64,000 nt of DNA from the NCBI GenBank assembly GCA_946965045.2, contig OX337228.1, positions 1,922,001 to 1,986,000 on the forward strand, read 5' to 3'. The notes under the pieces were generated by a model, which saw only the letters and a list, made by a program, of their open reading frames with translations, made no database searches and was not told the DNA's origin. The translations under genes and the position numbers were made by a program. Positions 1 through 11,306 of the stretch are shown here, one piece after another. Within the stretch, counting starts at the first letter, position 1; the number at the start of each line of letters is the position of its first letter. Source of the stretch: Epithemia pelagica (taxonomy: Eukaryota > Bacillariophyta > Bacillariophyceae > Surirellales > Surirellaceae).

Positions 1-1
1 G

Positions 2-1938
2 GAGACAACCTATGAACCACTCTCCCTTATTGCCAACGACGACCCAATCACCGTTGCCATATATGGAAAGAAGCATGGGCTCCTCAACGAACCAGGATGG
101 AAACACCTGAAACGCTACGTCAAGACGAGTAAACGCCTGATACGTGCTGCAAAACAATCAAGGATCAAACAAGTACGTCGATCAGTCAAGTATAAGTTTG
201 GATTCCAAGTCCCTCGAGATTACGCCGAGGCTGTCAATCTTGACAAACAAAATGGTACCACAAGGTGGCAAGACGCAACTGAATTGGAACTGTCTCAGAT
301 ACAATCATATGAGACATTCAAGGACCATGGGAAGGCCATCTTCACAAATGGCAAGGTATCAAATGCACCTGAGGGATATCAAAAGATTCGAGTGCATCTC
401 GTTTTTGATGTGAAACATGATGGTAGGCACAAGGCACGACTTGTTGCAGATGGACACTTGACAAAGGAACCTGTGGAAACGATCTACTCTGGAGTTGTTT
501 CTATTCGCAACCTACGAATTGCTTTATTCCTTGGATCTCTGAACGATCTAGAAGTATGGGGAGCAGACATTGGGAATGCGTATCTTGAAGCATTGACTGG
601 GGAGAAATTATATATTGTGGCAGGACCGAGCTAGAAGGTCACATCCTCATCATCTACAAGGCCCTCTATGGTCTCAAATCTTCAGGCGCACGATGGCATG
701 ATGTCCTTTTTGACGTCCTCACCGATATGGGTTTCTCACCAAGCAAGGCAGATCCTGACATTTGGATGAGAAAAGCACCTGGGGAGGATTGCTACGAATA
801 CATCGCCGTATATGTGGATGACTTAGCCATCATAGCTACTGACCCTGGAAACATTTGCAAAGTCTTCAAGGAAAAGTACAACTTCAAGCTTAAGGGAGAT
901 GGACCTATTGACTATCACCTGGGATGCCGGTACACCAAGGACCCTGACGGAACCCTAGTCTCTGATCCACGTCGATACATTAGCAAAATGATGGACACCT
1001 TCGAACGTATCTTCAAAGAGAAACCCAAGAAGGCTAAAACCCCTCTCATTGCTGGTGATCACCCGGAATTGGACGACACCGAACTCCTTGATGAAGAAGG
1101 TACACAGCACTTCCAGACCTTGATTGGACAGCTTCAATGGGTGATTACAATTGGTCGCTTTGATGTTTTTACTGCTACGATGACCCTTTCCAGGTTCCGC
1201 GCAGCTCCAAGACAGGGACATCTCAACAGAGCTAAACGCATCTATGGATACCTTTTCAATCTTTCTGATGGTGCAATCAGATTCCGAATCGGAGAGCCCG
1301 ATTTCTCAAGCATTCCAAGTCAAGACTTTGATTGGAGTCGTACGGTCGATTCAGATACCAAGGAATACATCCCTCATGATTGCCCAGAACCACTTGGACG
1401 ATATGTGACGACAACGCACTATGTTGATGCTAACCTTATGCACGACATGATCACCGGAAAGTCTGTAACAGCCATCCTGCATCTCTTGAATGGGACACCA
1501 ATTGATTGGTACAGCAAACGACAGAGCACTGTGGAAACGGCAACATATGGATCAGAATTTGTGGCAGCAAGGACAGCAGTCGACCAAATCACTGAATTAC
1601 GGCATTCACTTCGTTACCTTGGAGTACCGATCAGGGATCGCAGTTATCTGTTTGGAGACAATCGATCTGTGGTTGTTAACGCAACAATGCCTCATTCTAT
1701 CTTGTCCAAGAGACATCATCTCCTTTCATATCACCGGGTACGAGAAGCGATAGCAGCGCAATACGTTGCATTCTATTGGAAGGATGGGAAGACCAACCCT
1801 GCCAACATCCTCAGCAAGCATTGGGAATTTGCAACTATTTGGCCTCTACTCAAGCCCCTATTGTTTTGGAGAGGAGAAGTTCAAGATCTCTACGAATCCA
1901 GCGATGACAAGGCTGAACCAACGAGCTGTGGGGAGTAG
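2..1938 (+). pseudogene. Family A pol fragment (RT-RNase H) with a 10-bp frameshifting deletion
   Basis: The reading frame is open from the window edge to a TAG at 632-634, then resumes in another frame from about 640 to the TAG at 1936-1938. Compared with the family A copy at 28184-33850, ten bases are missing after GCAGGACC (near 624), which removes the residues after YIVAGP and shifts the frame. After the break the RT palm is recognisable (VYVDDLAII, about 811-837), then a copia RNase H with THYVDANLMHD, STVETATYGSEF and NPANILSKHWE. The fragment has CGA (Arg) at 390-392 and CAG (Gln) at 1522-1524, where the other copy has stops, so the two copies decayed independently. Copia RT/RNase H copies element RNA into DNA; this fragment cannot be functional. 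Confidence 0.88.
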
Positions 1939-2701
1939 TAGAACTCTCACCGAAAATCATCGGTTAGGTTCGGCACCTCATCGGTTAGTCGAGTCCCGTG
2001 GCTTCAAACATCACCTACATCACCTACATCCACACTACATACCTAGCTTCGCGCTAGCTCAACCTATATTTCGGTCGCATATACCAAAAAGTGAGAACAG
2101 ATTGACGAACGTGCTATCAAGACTCAACTTTGGTCTTGATATCCTATCAACGGACGATCATCCGTTGAACATACGAGCCTGACCTATGCCCTAAGCGTGC
2201 GCGCCCAAATTCGTCAAGATGCGCGCAAGAACTATCCGAGCGTGGCGATCATGTATCCGACCCAACGGTCTAAGTACACAAGGCACGAATCACGATCACG
2301 CGAGACCATATCATCGTTCCCACTATTTCAAGATTGCAAACAAGGACGCGCCAACAAAACTACATATACCAACTTTAGCCAAGAATCGTTGAGGCTGTAT
2401 ATGATATACAAGCGCATATACATGTTATATACCTCACATACATCAACTCCAACCATTCCAGACCTATCACCGCCAAGAACCTATTTCACACGATCGACAA
2501 CAAGAATGGAAATCTCACACACCAAACCTAGTAGTAAGCTCACAATCATTAACATTACCATATCATCACGTCTTCAGTGTCCTGACTATCCCTACGATAG
2601 AACCCTTGGGTTTCCTTTGTTCTCTGACCCGTGGAGAACCTTGGTATCAGTTGGTAATCGATTGTGGCTCTTCTAGAGCGTGTACTGACGGAATTCTACT
2701 A
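1936..2701 (+). repeat. Family A LTR (copy 1, 3' LTR)
   Basis: This 766-bp LTR has inverted ends TAGTAGAA...TTCTACTA rather than the usual TG...CA. Two further copies of exactly the same length lie at 27421-28186 and 34883-35648. The stop codon of pol (TAG, 1936-1938) is the first three bases of the LTR, and a purine tract (GTGGGGAG) precedes it. A near-perfect 22-bp palindrome lies at 2147-2168 (one mismatch here, perfect in the other two copies). A TA-rich block near 2395-2435 may contain the promoter. Confidence 0.92.
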
Positions 2702-2741
2702 GATAGTCAGTAAAGTTTCCTTCTTTCTTGAGAGATAGACC

Positions 2742-5700
2742 CTATTTCTCTAGGCGTAGAATTAGATCATCGATAAGCTTCATATGCGGAGCGCACACTC
2801 CGCAGTCATCCACCCATAGAAAGATAATGATATTGTCTTTGTACAATAGGCATTGATCGTGAGTGCTTATGGTGAATCCGTCTTCTTTTAGGGCCTTTAC
2901 TAGGTGGTCGTACCACAATCTGGGTGCTGAAGAGAGTCCATATAGACTCTTGACGAGCTTGAGGCACGTTCGTCCAGGGCGACTAGACCTAAATCCTCTA
3001 GGTAGGTGTATCCAAACTGGTGTGGTTAGCTTGGCTTGGACAAATGCATTGTTGAAATCGAGGCATGCTAGTTCCCAGTTCAGGACTATGCTCAGGGTTA
3101 GGACGATCCTAATCGTGCTCCAATTTACCACTGGCGAGTAGTTCTCCTCCTCAGTCTCTTGGAGGTCACCTCGTACAAAATATCGTGCCTTAAATTTCAC
3201 GATTTCTCCGTCAGGTGAGCGTTTTCGCTTGAAGACCCATGTTCCTGGTAAAATTTGGGACGATGCGTCTGATTGGTCTACCTCCTCCCAGGTCCCTTTT
3301 TCCTCTAGTTCTGTGATTTCATTGCTAGCGGCTTGTTGCCATCGATGCATGTCTACATCCTTCATGGCTTCATCATACCCGAGCGTATCGGGATCGGAGA
3401 TGGATGCCTTCATTGTAGAAAGGAGATCGTACGGTTGGCTAGGTGGTGGAAAGGCAGCTAGATTGATATCTTGTACATAGCGCTTCGGAGAGCGGATAAT
3501 TCGTCCCGAGCGTCGACTAACAGTAGGCTGAACAGTCGGTTCTTCTTTTGGAGGGATAGGAGAGCTAGGGAGCTCCCTCTGAGGAGATGTTCCAAAAGAG
3601 GGGCGCGAGCGAGGGGTAGCCGAAATTTGGCGCTCTGTGGCTGGTGTGAGAGGAACCGGGGTGACGATTTCTTCCCTCTGAGGAAGGGGTGCTGATGGAG
3701 TATTAGGGGTTGCTACTCCCTCTGGAATCGGTGCCAATTCCTCCCTCTGCTCAGAGCGTGTAGAATTGAGAGGGTAGGATGGAGGAGTGTCGGTAGCTAG
3801 GGGCTTAGCAGGTGAATAATCCTCCATGGATCTAGTTACGGTATTGGTTTTGTCTTCATATTGAGATCGATGTACTGTGTCAATTTGAGTAGGTTCTTCT
3901 ATATTTTCCTCGTCATCGTCTTCGATATACTGATATCGGGACTCACCAAATAACTTGTTCCAGTCATCGCTGGAAAAATCCGGTTTGTCTTCAACGGATG
4001 CGGCGATAGTAGTGAACCAGTCATCAAAGACAACGTGGTATTGTGGAGTAATATAGCCGGTTGAAGGGTTTAATACTAAGGGCACAGTTGTTGCATGTCG
4101 TGTGCTAAGGCCCATAAGGATACATCGATTGGAACGTGGCTGCCATCGTGGAAGCTTCTTTCCGTCCCCCATAGATTTATCTAGAACGTACACGGGGCAC
4201 CCCCACACGTGCAGGTCGTGGAACTTTCGTTGTTCCCAACGGGTACGTGTAAATAGGTCATGAGGGCTTATTCCGTGTGTTGCACTTGGCACATGGTTGC
4301 ATAAGAAAGTCGCGTGCGCAACGGCCATGGGCCATAGAGATGGATCCGCCATCTCAGGCCAATGTATGGCTGCATGGAGCATCATTGTTCGCGCTATGGA
4401 CATAATAGTTTGAATTGCCCTTTCTGCGATCCCTGCGTGGTGATGTGCCCCTACTCCTGCAAAGCGGTAGGTTTGGGCAAAATTCTGTAGTGATTCGGTA
4501 TATTTCTGTGATGTGAACGCTGAACCGTTGTCCGTTAGGTACTGTGTAGGCACTACACCAACGTCTCTACAGAACAGCTCAAACGAATTTTTAACGTGTA
4601 GTGTTTCGTGCGTATTTAAGTGACTTTGAAAGCCGATCCACGTGTACCCCGAAGCGTGATCGACAAAGATTGCTCCCCCCATATATAGATCTTTAGATGA
4701 CGAAACCCCTCGGGTTTCGAACCTACGCCCTTTAGTAGAACAGACAAAGTGGTCAACACTTATGCATTGCCCTGGATACAAATTTTCACCTTTTGTGATT
4801 CCACTGCGATCCTTCACAACGGAACTTGTTGTTCCAGGTTGCGGTCGACGTTTCTGTTTGCCATATTGGCACGCTGCGCAGAGAGGTAAGTCGGTTAGAG
4901 ATGCTGCTTTTGCGTGTAACCTGCGTTGTTGCTCAGAATGCGCCAAAATACCAGTTCTCATAACAAATTGTATTCGTCGGAGAGAAAGATGCCCGAGTCG
5001 ATAATGCCAACATACCAGTTCCTTTTGAGGCTCGGACAGGTTTGTGTTTTGCTCAGATGTTGTTGATACGATGGAGGTAAGAGCTTGAGAGCTGCGGATG
5101 ACTTCTCGTTTGTCATACCCGTACGTCATAGGTAAGTTGTTGACGGGGTTGATCACGATAGTCACCTTTGTTCGGTCTTGGCTCTCGGGCATACCGGTAA
5201 GTACCATCGTTTTGCCGTCCTGAATTATCTTTTTGCCGTCGTATGTTTGTAAAAGGCTTTGGGTCGACAACAATCTAACTCCAATTTTGGGTACCAGGTA
5301 CGCTGGGAGTTTCAGTGAGCGGATTTTTCCTCCATCATCAAGGAAGCTCCACAAGACATAGCCCCGCCCCGTCGCTTTCATTCCATTCGCTATTCCTTTG
5401 ACCTTCAAGTCGGGCATCGGAAGAATCGGTCCGATAAAGTCGCTTGCGGAGTTGGTGATTGATAGACTGGCGCCGCTGTCCCAGATGATGGGATACAAGG
5501 CGCTGGCTGGCATTGCGTTCCTCAAGGCAGACAGATCTTGTAGACATGCCTGGAGTCCAGCATGTGTAATGAGATTCCATTCGTGGTAGTGGAGATTCCC
5601 TTTGAAAGAGTTCCCGAAGATGTTCCCGAAGATGTTGTTTGCTGATAGGGTGTGGGCTCTCTCAAGGTACGCTGCCATTCCCATGACTGGTTGAATTGGG

Positions 5701-8700
5701 CTGCGTTTGTCCCTGAAGATGTCGGAATGATGGTTATTAGTGTTTCCATTTCGACGATTGAACGTCGAAAGTGATGGTCTGTTGTTGAAATGGGAGTGCT
5801 GATAGCGGTCCCGTGGTGTCACACAACAACTTGCATTTGGTGAACGATACATGGTTGGTCGTCGGATCCCAGTCCTCATTCGTGCTCTCTTGGTTACAGG
5901 AGCGGGGAAAATTGGCCGAAAAGCTGATTTGCGCTTTGATCGCTTATGGATTGCACGTTTTGGGGTGTTGCGGATTTCGCGTTGTCCATCATTGTTAGTT
6001 TCTCCTCCCTTTTTCGGACATTTGGCTTCGGTCTGTTCCATTCGCAACAATTTACACACCGACACAACAATCAACCGAGCACTGGAATGTTGGAACTGCA
6101 GGCTCATGACGAGTTCGAGAATGCGGTTGAGAGTGGCGCTTCTTGACGAATTGATTGGTCGTTGCAGGTTCGGCTGAAAGGAGAAGCATGCCGTGTCATA
6201 TGGAGTTTTGGTCGGGGAGAGAAGGAGAATGGTCACCCAGCAACAAATCCACGCAAATAGTGCAGGTTGATAGGATGGATGTAGCGTAAGACTCCACAAG
6301 ATGGTGTAGATTCCGTAGCTCACATTTCCTGTTCCAACCCATAGTTGTGTAATTCCTTGCCATAGCGACGTAGTTCCTTCTTGGAAGGTGGTGCTTGCAT
6401 GGTCAATCGACTGTGGAGTTGGTAGGAGCCACAGGATACTGAGTAGGATGATAAGAAGGCTCATCACGCTTGCGAAGATCTTGGGATTTGTGAGAATGGT
6501 AGAATTCGACGGTGGTTCGGCCGACTCGTCACGGATTCGTGGATCTGGCACGTGCATCCCCCGTTGTCCCCCAAAATTTTGGTGGGCGTTGACGTTGAAA
6601 CCTGCATAGTATGCTTCCACTGTCGGTTGTTCTTGGTTAGTTGCTGTACTAGAGTGATCGGAGTCGCTAGAGTCAATCGTGTTGTCGTCCTCTGAGTCGT
6701 CTGCAAAATTCCAATTTGACTCCCCCACATAGTAGAACATCGGTTGCCCATAAGCCAATTCGTAGGCGAAGTCGTGGACCATAGCTAAGGTACAGAACTT
6801 GTCACGATGAGCTAGGTTGGGTAGCTTCAGTGTTTTGTGTAGGAATGCCCATAGTACTTTGACGACCTCTTTTTGGTTGTGAAGGTCCGTTTCGAAGATA
6901 TTTTTGTTATCCGGGTTTGTTTCTGTCTTGAGTAGGTGACGGAGGAGTAAGATATACCTGGCTGCTCTGCAGAACAAGCCGTCTAACTTCTGGTGATCTT
7001 CCGATAGGTTGTATTCGACACAAAATGCCTCCACTAATTCTTTGGAGTCCAGAACAGAGATCAACTCCTCTGTCATCTTTTCATAATCCTCAAGTGAAAG
7101 TGGATGATTTTGATTGTTTCCGGTTTCTGCATCTTGTTCGTTGTCATCTTCATTTTCTTTTCCAGTCGTGGTGTTGTCTTGATTGTCGTCTTCTTCTTCT
7201 TCTCCTTCCTCCACGATTGCGGTCATTGCATAGAATTCGGAGAATGGGTTCTCCTTTCTTCCTCTTTTCGCTTCTCGTCGTGGGTCAGATGGAGCTTGGC
7301 GGAGGGGAGTTGGTACGTATCTTGAGCCAAGCGTGAATTCTTCGTTCATCGACGAGGTGGAGAAGGTGTTTGCTATGTCATCCTCTGCCATTTCCTCCAG
7401 ATTCTCACATGCTTTGCTTCGTGAGCTCAAATTTACAGACGGTGGGTCTGAAATGTTGACTGGAGGCGGAGTGGCGTTGCTTTGATTGAGAAAGGCAACG
7501 AATCGGTGGCGAGTCCCAAGCTCCTCTGGACGATGTTCCATGAGTCGAGCTCTCAAGAGACAGGGTGGCGGATCCGAGTTGATTTGGAGTTCTGGCCATT
7601 CCGGTAGTGGATGTGGATGATTGGGGATTCTGGTTCCGTCAATGAACCACCCAATGTACCATTCTTCCATTTTCACACGTTGGTAGGCTTCTCCAATGGT
7701 GAGTGTTGGCTCTTGGTGCTGGAGTGCATAGATTGTATACTGAGCCCGCTCGTATCTCATCCCGTCTCTTTTTGCTTTTGCAGCTTCTTCTTCAAAGATT
7801 CGAGGGTCAAATGTTGGTCGATGAGTCGGTTGTGGCCGCATGGCTGCGGCCCAATCCTGCATGAGTCGAGATGCTGATCGAGGTGCCAGGTTCAGCCTTG
7901 GTAGTGCCTGTTGAGTAGGTGAGTCAATGGCCACAATCGGCGAAATTTCCGGCTCGTATGCGGCTGGTTTCTTGTCTAACCCCTCTTCATCTTTGCTTGC
8001 CAACCGTCCTTGTTGTAGTCCCTTGATTGGAGTGATGGACACATCGTCGTCCGTCATTACAGAGCTTTCTTGCGTTGTATCTTGGTGAGAGCTCATGGAG
8101 GTGTTGTGAGTCCTCATTTGTGTTGCGTCGCTTTCGAAATTCAATTGCTCACTGTCAAAACTTGCTTCGTGTTCTGCAGCATTTGCATAGACTTCGGTTG
8201 GGATCTGAGGTGGATCTCCGGCTCCCTTTTGGACTGACTTGTCGTTTGGCAGGTACCAAGAGTCGATGTTGTCCCATTGGTCGAAGTAGAGTGTGTTTGC
8301 CTCTGGTTCGAGGATTTTCATCACTTCATCGCTTGTTGCACTTTGGGAGGACAAGTCATCGTTGCCCCCACAGCTTGAATCAACAATCAACCCGGTTGGG
8401 ACTTTGTTGTTTTCAGTCGGTACACAACAATTCACTTCCCTAATGCAGCAATTTGTTCCTTTGCGCAGAATGAGAGGTGGAAGGTTGTCATAGCTTGTTG
8501 TGGTGGATGACCAGTGGATGGACGACGTGGTGGTGGAGTCGTCGTTTTCTTGGACATTGGTGTTGTCCACAGATGCGACAAATGCGCACAAATCAACTTG
8601 CTGGGAGTCTTCTTCTTCTTTGAGCTCCATGCTTTCCAAGGACATGCAGTCTGGGAGGTTCGCCCAATCTTCTGTGTCCTGGGGCGTCTCAATCTCGGTG

Positions 8701-10166
8701 CACCAGGCGGACACATCAATTTCGAGCTTGTTTGCTCGGTTTTCTTTCGTGTTGCGCTGGTTCTTTTTGAATCCAACAATATGCTGGTCCGTCGTGTGGG
8801 TGTCATTCCAACGGGTGCATTTCCCGCACCAATATTGGAGCACACCGTTTACCGTCTTGGTGTGACTTTCTCCTGGACCAGGTGGAATCGTCTTCCACGG
8901 GTTCGCTTGGGAACGGTCTACGCGAGAGTTATTTTTCTTGTGTTGAGGCCTTTTTCCCCCCTTGTCGCGGTGATTGTTCCCATGATTTGTCGGTGGATTC
9001 TTGGTTGGAGTTGGATTGGTGCCCGAAGGATGTTTCAGAGTCTGGATGAGGGCGTTGAGTGCGGCTTGGGTGAGCGGTGGTTTAGCGGTGTTTCGTCCTC
9101 GCCTAGAGGCCTTGGATGTCTTGGAGGATGGAACGAGTGCTTGGTTGGCTCCAAAGGACGATGGTGGTGCCTTTGAGTCGGTGGCACTGCGCTTGGGTGC
9201 CCACTCGCCGTCTTTCAAACTCACTAAATATTTAGTATTGGCACTTTCGATGATGTCCGTGTACCATAGCTTGTCCTTTCTCATCTTTGCGTCAGCCACC
9301 GACCGATCTAGGAACCTGATTTCGGTAATGGCGTCAGTTAAGTTCTTACTGATATACATCAGTTCGAACTTAGGGGTCTCTGGCCAATCCGCTGTGATGA
9401 TGTTAGCAAGTAGTTTTCCGGTCAACGTATGGTCGTACAGACCGGCTGCGATGAGTGGTCGCGCTTTTTCGGCAAAATCTTTGGTGAGTGCCATAATGTC
9501 TTGCCCGCCATAATTTTGGGGCAGCAAATTCCTCATTTCTCTCTTGACTTGCTCCCAGTGTTGGGGAGAGTCGTGGGTGACGATGTTCACCACGACCATA
9601 AACAACTCGGGGAAAGAGCTCACTTCGCGGCTCTGATCTTGAACTTATCGTTTGAAGGATTTTTCGAGACTGTTGAGGAGGAAGTCTCTGGCGCTTATAT
9701 CGTTGTTTCTGTCGTATTTGTCATAGAGCTTGATCTGTTCGGCCGTGAGCTCTTTTACTTTCGTCGGAGTGTATTTGGGGTGTTCCGAAATGATGAAGAG
9801 CATCTTTGTGGAATCAAGTGGATTCCTCAGGTAAGCAATTGTGTCCATTCCGTGTTTAATCAGATGCTGTTGCAGATCGTCTTGAAACCTGCTGAAATCA
9901 CCCGTCTTTTTGTTAAATTTTTCATTTTCTTCAGCAGGGCCTGCGACCCTCTCGGAATATTTCTTATCGCTTACAGTGCAAACTTGGAATACCCTGAGGT
10001 ATTCCTTCGGGGCGTCGTCATCCAGTCCTTTCCAGTCCGCCTTCGGCTTGCCGCCAACCCAAACGACAAACTCGTCACGTTTGACTTCCACGATATCCCC
10101 CATTCGTGGCTTGTCAGGTTTGAAAATGCTTCGCGGTGGTGCTGGTGGAGTTGTTCCTGCACTCAT
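2742..10166 (-). pseudogene. Family B gag-pol polyprotein, interrupted by in-frame stops
   Basis: One frame runs from about 10411, with the first ATG at 10166 (MSAGTTPPAPP), down to 2742. It is broken by TAA at 9645-9647 inside Gag and TAG at 2742-2744 inside RT. Seen in order: a Gag-like region; a zinc knuckle WCGKCTRWNDTHTTDQH (about 8783-8833); a long acidic, low-complexity insert (about 8700-5800) containing two strongly hydrophobic segments (about 6424-6475 and 6220-6267); protease WDSGAS (5469-5487); integrase with an HHCC finger (WHYRLGH near 5010, CAACQYG near 4865) and catalytic D, D, E in SVDHF, TDNGSAF and HHAGIAERAIQ; then RT with LWVDD instead of YVDD (about 2803-2823). This is the usual copia order (IN before RT). 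The 2,293-codon open stretch after the TAA is unusually long for a copia polyprotein because of the insert. The TAG is shared with copy B1. Confidence 0.85.
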
Positions 10167-10193
10167 ACTGGTCGTCTTAGATTCACCAATCAA

Positions 10194-10550
10194 CTGTGGT
10201 GGGTCGTCTGTTTCGTTTTCTCTTTCTCCTTGGTCTGTTCCAACAATTCGCTGCTGGTTACCTTGGTTCGTCGATCGTTCCTGTTCGTCGGCGGTTGAAC
10301 TGCTACTGGATGGAAGGGAGGTTAGTTCTTCGATGAGATCGAAACTACCTGCTCCGCTCGATGTTGGAGACTCGTTTTGGTTCTCACTCGTGGTGGAACT
10401 TCGCTTGGGGGCTCAGTGGCTTCCCCTTTTTCTCGTTGGAGGCGTGAACGCAATAATCCACTGGCGCGGACTCGATGGTCGCTTGATCGATCAATTGGGC
10501 TTGTACTAGGAAGCGTTGGGTTCGTCAGCCAATTTGGGCTCGATAACCAC
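10194..10550 (-). other. Family B leader between LTR and Gag
   Basis: This is leader sequence between the LTR and the first Gag ATG. The Gag frame is open back to a TGA near 10411 but contains no ATG, so translation probably starts at 10166. The plus-strand open frames here overlap the element in antisense and have no support of their own. Confidence 0.5.
10535..10550 (-). promoter_or_regulatory. Candidate primer-binding site of family B
   Basis: On the minus strand, the bases right after the LTR read GTGGTTATCGAGCCCA. This is close to the complement of a eukaryotic initiator-tRNA-Met anticodon arm (TGGGCTCATAACC), with one extra base. Drosophila copia is primed by an iMet half-tRNA cut in that arm, so the similarity is suggestive. 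It rests on remembered tRNA sequence and is not proof. Confidence 0.35.
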
Positions 10551-11254
10551 TTAGAATATCTGTAAACAATACTAACTGCGTAGACGATTGTGTTAGCTGT
10601 AATCTCTTCTCTAGGTCAACCTGCTCGCTCGTATGACGATGGGGCCCTCACCTTCACACTACGATCTAGGTTGACTCCGTTATACAAGGTTGCTTTGCAA
10701 ACTTGTTGCTTATAAAGAAGTGAGATTAATCTATTGAATAGAGTGTTTTTCATTTTGGATGCGTCCTGAGATCATCGGCCATCGGAGAACATGTTCCTCC
10801 TCCAGCATTGGGAGCAAATCTTGAGGAACATGTTCCTAGGTATGTATATCTCTACTTGATGCCTACGGATGGGCCTAGAGGAACGTGTTCCAATTTGTAA
10901 GGAACTTGTTCCATTTTGAGACCTCGGTTTGGTTTCTTCGAGGATCATGTTCCATCCTCTTAGTATTCTGTTTTCTTCGATTTCTGTAGCCTCATGTTCC
11001 GAATGAGGCTCGACTTGCTTTGACCTGTCCTGGATAGTACTGGGCTTAACTAAACTAGTTTGTAAATCTTGGCGTTTCTATATTCAACGGACAGCTGTTT
11101 GCTTGTCTCGACAAAGATACTTAAGGTGACGTAACGTACCGACAATTTGGCGCACCTCTTTTGTCTCTAGCTTAGACCAGCTATCTTTCCAGAGGCCGCC
11201 TCTAACTAAGCTAACTAAGCTAGGTGTACAAGTCTTGGTATAGGCATATTCTAA
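10551..11254 (-). repeat. Family B LTR, shared by copies B1 and B2
   Basis: This 704-bp LTR has perfect 9-bp inverted ends (TTAGAATAT at 10551, ATATTCTAA ending at 11254). On the minus strand it is preceded by a purine-rich tract (GAGAGGGAGAG, just above 11254) that follows B1 RNase H, and followed by the B2 leader. It is therefore the 3' LTR of B1 and the 5' LTR of B2 at once. A TATA-like TTTATAAG (minus strand, about 10710-10717) and an upstream array of GGAACATGTTCC-like palindromes suggest U3. Confidence 0.8.
10787..11000. promoter_or_regulatory. Array of GGAACATGTTCC-like palindromes in the family B LTR
   Basis: The LTR contains GAACATGTTC (10787-10796), GGAACATGTTCC (10825-10836), GGAACGTGTTCC (10880-10891), GGAACTTGTTCC (10901-10912), GGATCATGTTCC (10942-10953) and the half site CATGTTCC (10993-11000). 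In the element's own (minus) sense the array lies about 75-290 bp upstream of the TATA-like box. It looks like binding sites for a dimeric transcription factor. The factor is unknown; the GAA/TTC spacing is not that of a heat-shock element. Confidence 0.6.
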
Positions 11255-11306
11255 CTCTCCCTCTCAGGGAGCGATTCTTGATTGTGACCTGTTCTGAAGA
11301 GGACGT

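Larger units (their letters stand above)
1..2701 (+). mobile_element. Copia-like LTR retrotransposon family A, copy 1 (3' portion)
   Basis: This is the 3' part of a Ty1/copia-type element; its 5' part lies before the window. It matches the complete family A element at 27421-35648 almost base for base, in the opposite orientation. It holds the end of the polyprotein (late integrase region, reverse transcriptase, RNase H) followed directly by a 766-bp LTR. The bases after the LTR (GATAG, 2702-2706) are family B sequence: the unbroken B sequence near 12193 reads CCCAGATAGTCAG, so this copy jumped into the reverse-transcriptase gene of a family B element. The matching 5-bp duplication on the other side would be outside the window. 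Confidence 0.9.
2702..11254 (-). mobile_element. Copia-like retrotransposon family B, copy B2 (interrupted at its 3' side)
   Basis: Reading on the minus strand, the order is 5' LTR (11254-10551), a short leader, Gag, a long insert, protease, integrase and reverse transcriptase. The element is then cut at 2702 by the family A insertion, and the rest of RT, RNase H and the 3' LTR should lie before the window. The same element type supplies the adjoining copy B1, so B1-LTR-B2 is a tandem with one shared LTR. The region from 2702 to about 3771 is duplicated at 12193-13262 with only a few differences (I count three or four in about 1.07 kb). Confidence 0.85.

Noticed and set aside
2197-2676. 159-codon ORF present in all three family A LTRs (also 27446-27925 and 34908-35387)
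   Set aside because: The copies are near-identical LTRs, so conservation of the ORF says nothing on its own. The sequence shows no domain, and the reading frame overlaps likely promoter and polyadenylation sequence.
1936-2701. Searching for TG...CA ends in the family A LTR
   Set aside because: All three copies agree on TAGTAGAA...TTCTACTA, with equal lengths of 766 bp and correct target duplications, so the non-canonical ends are accepted.
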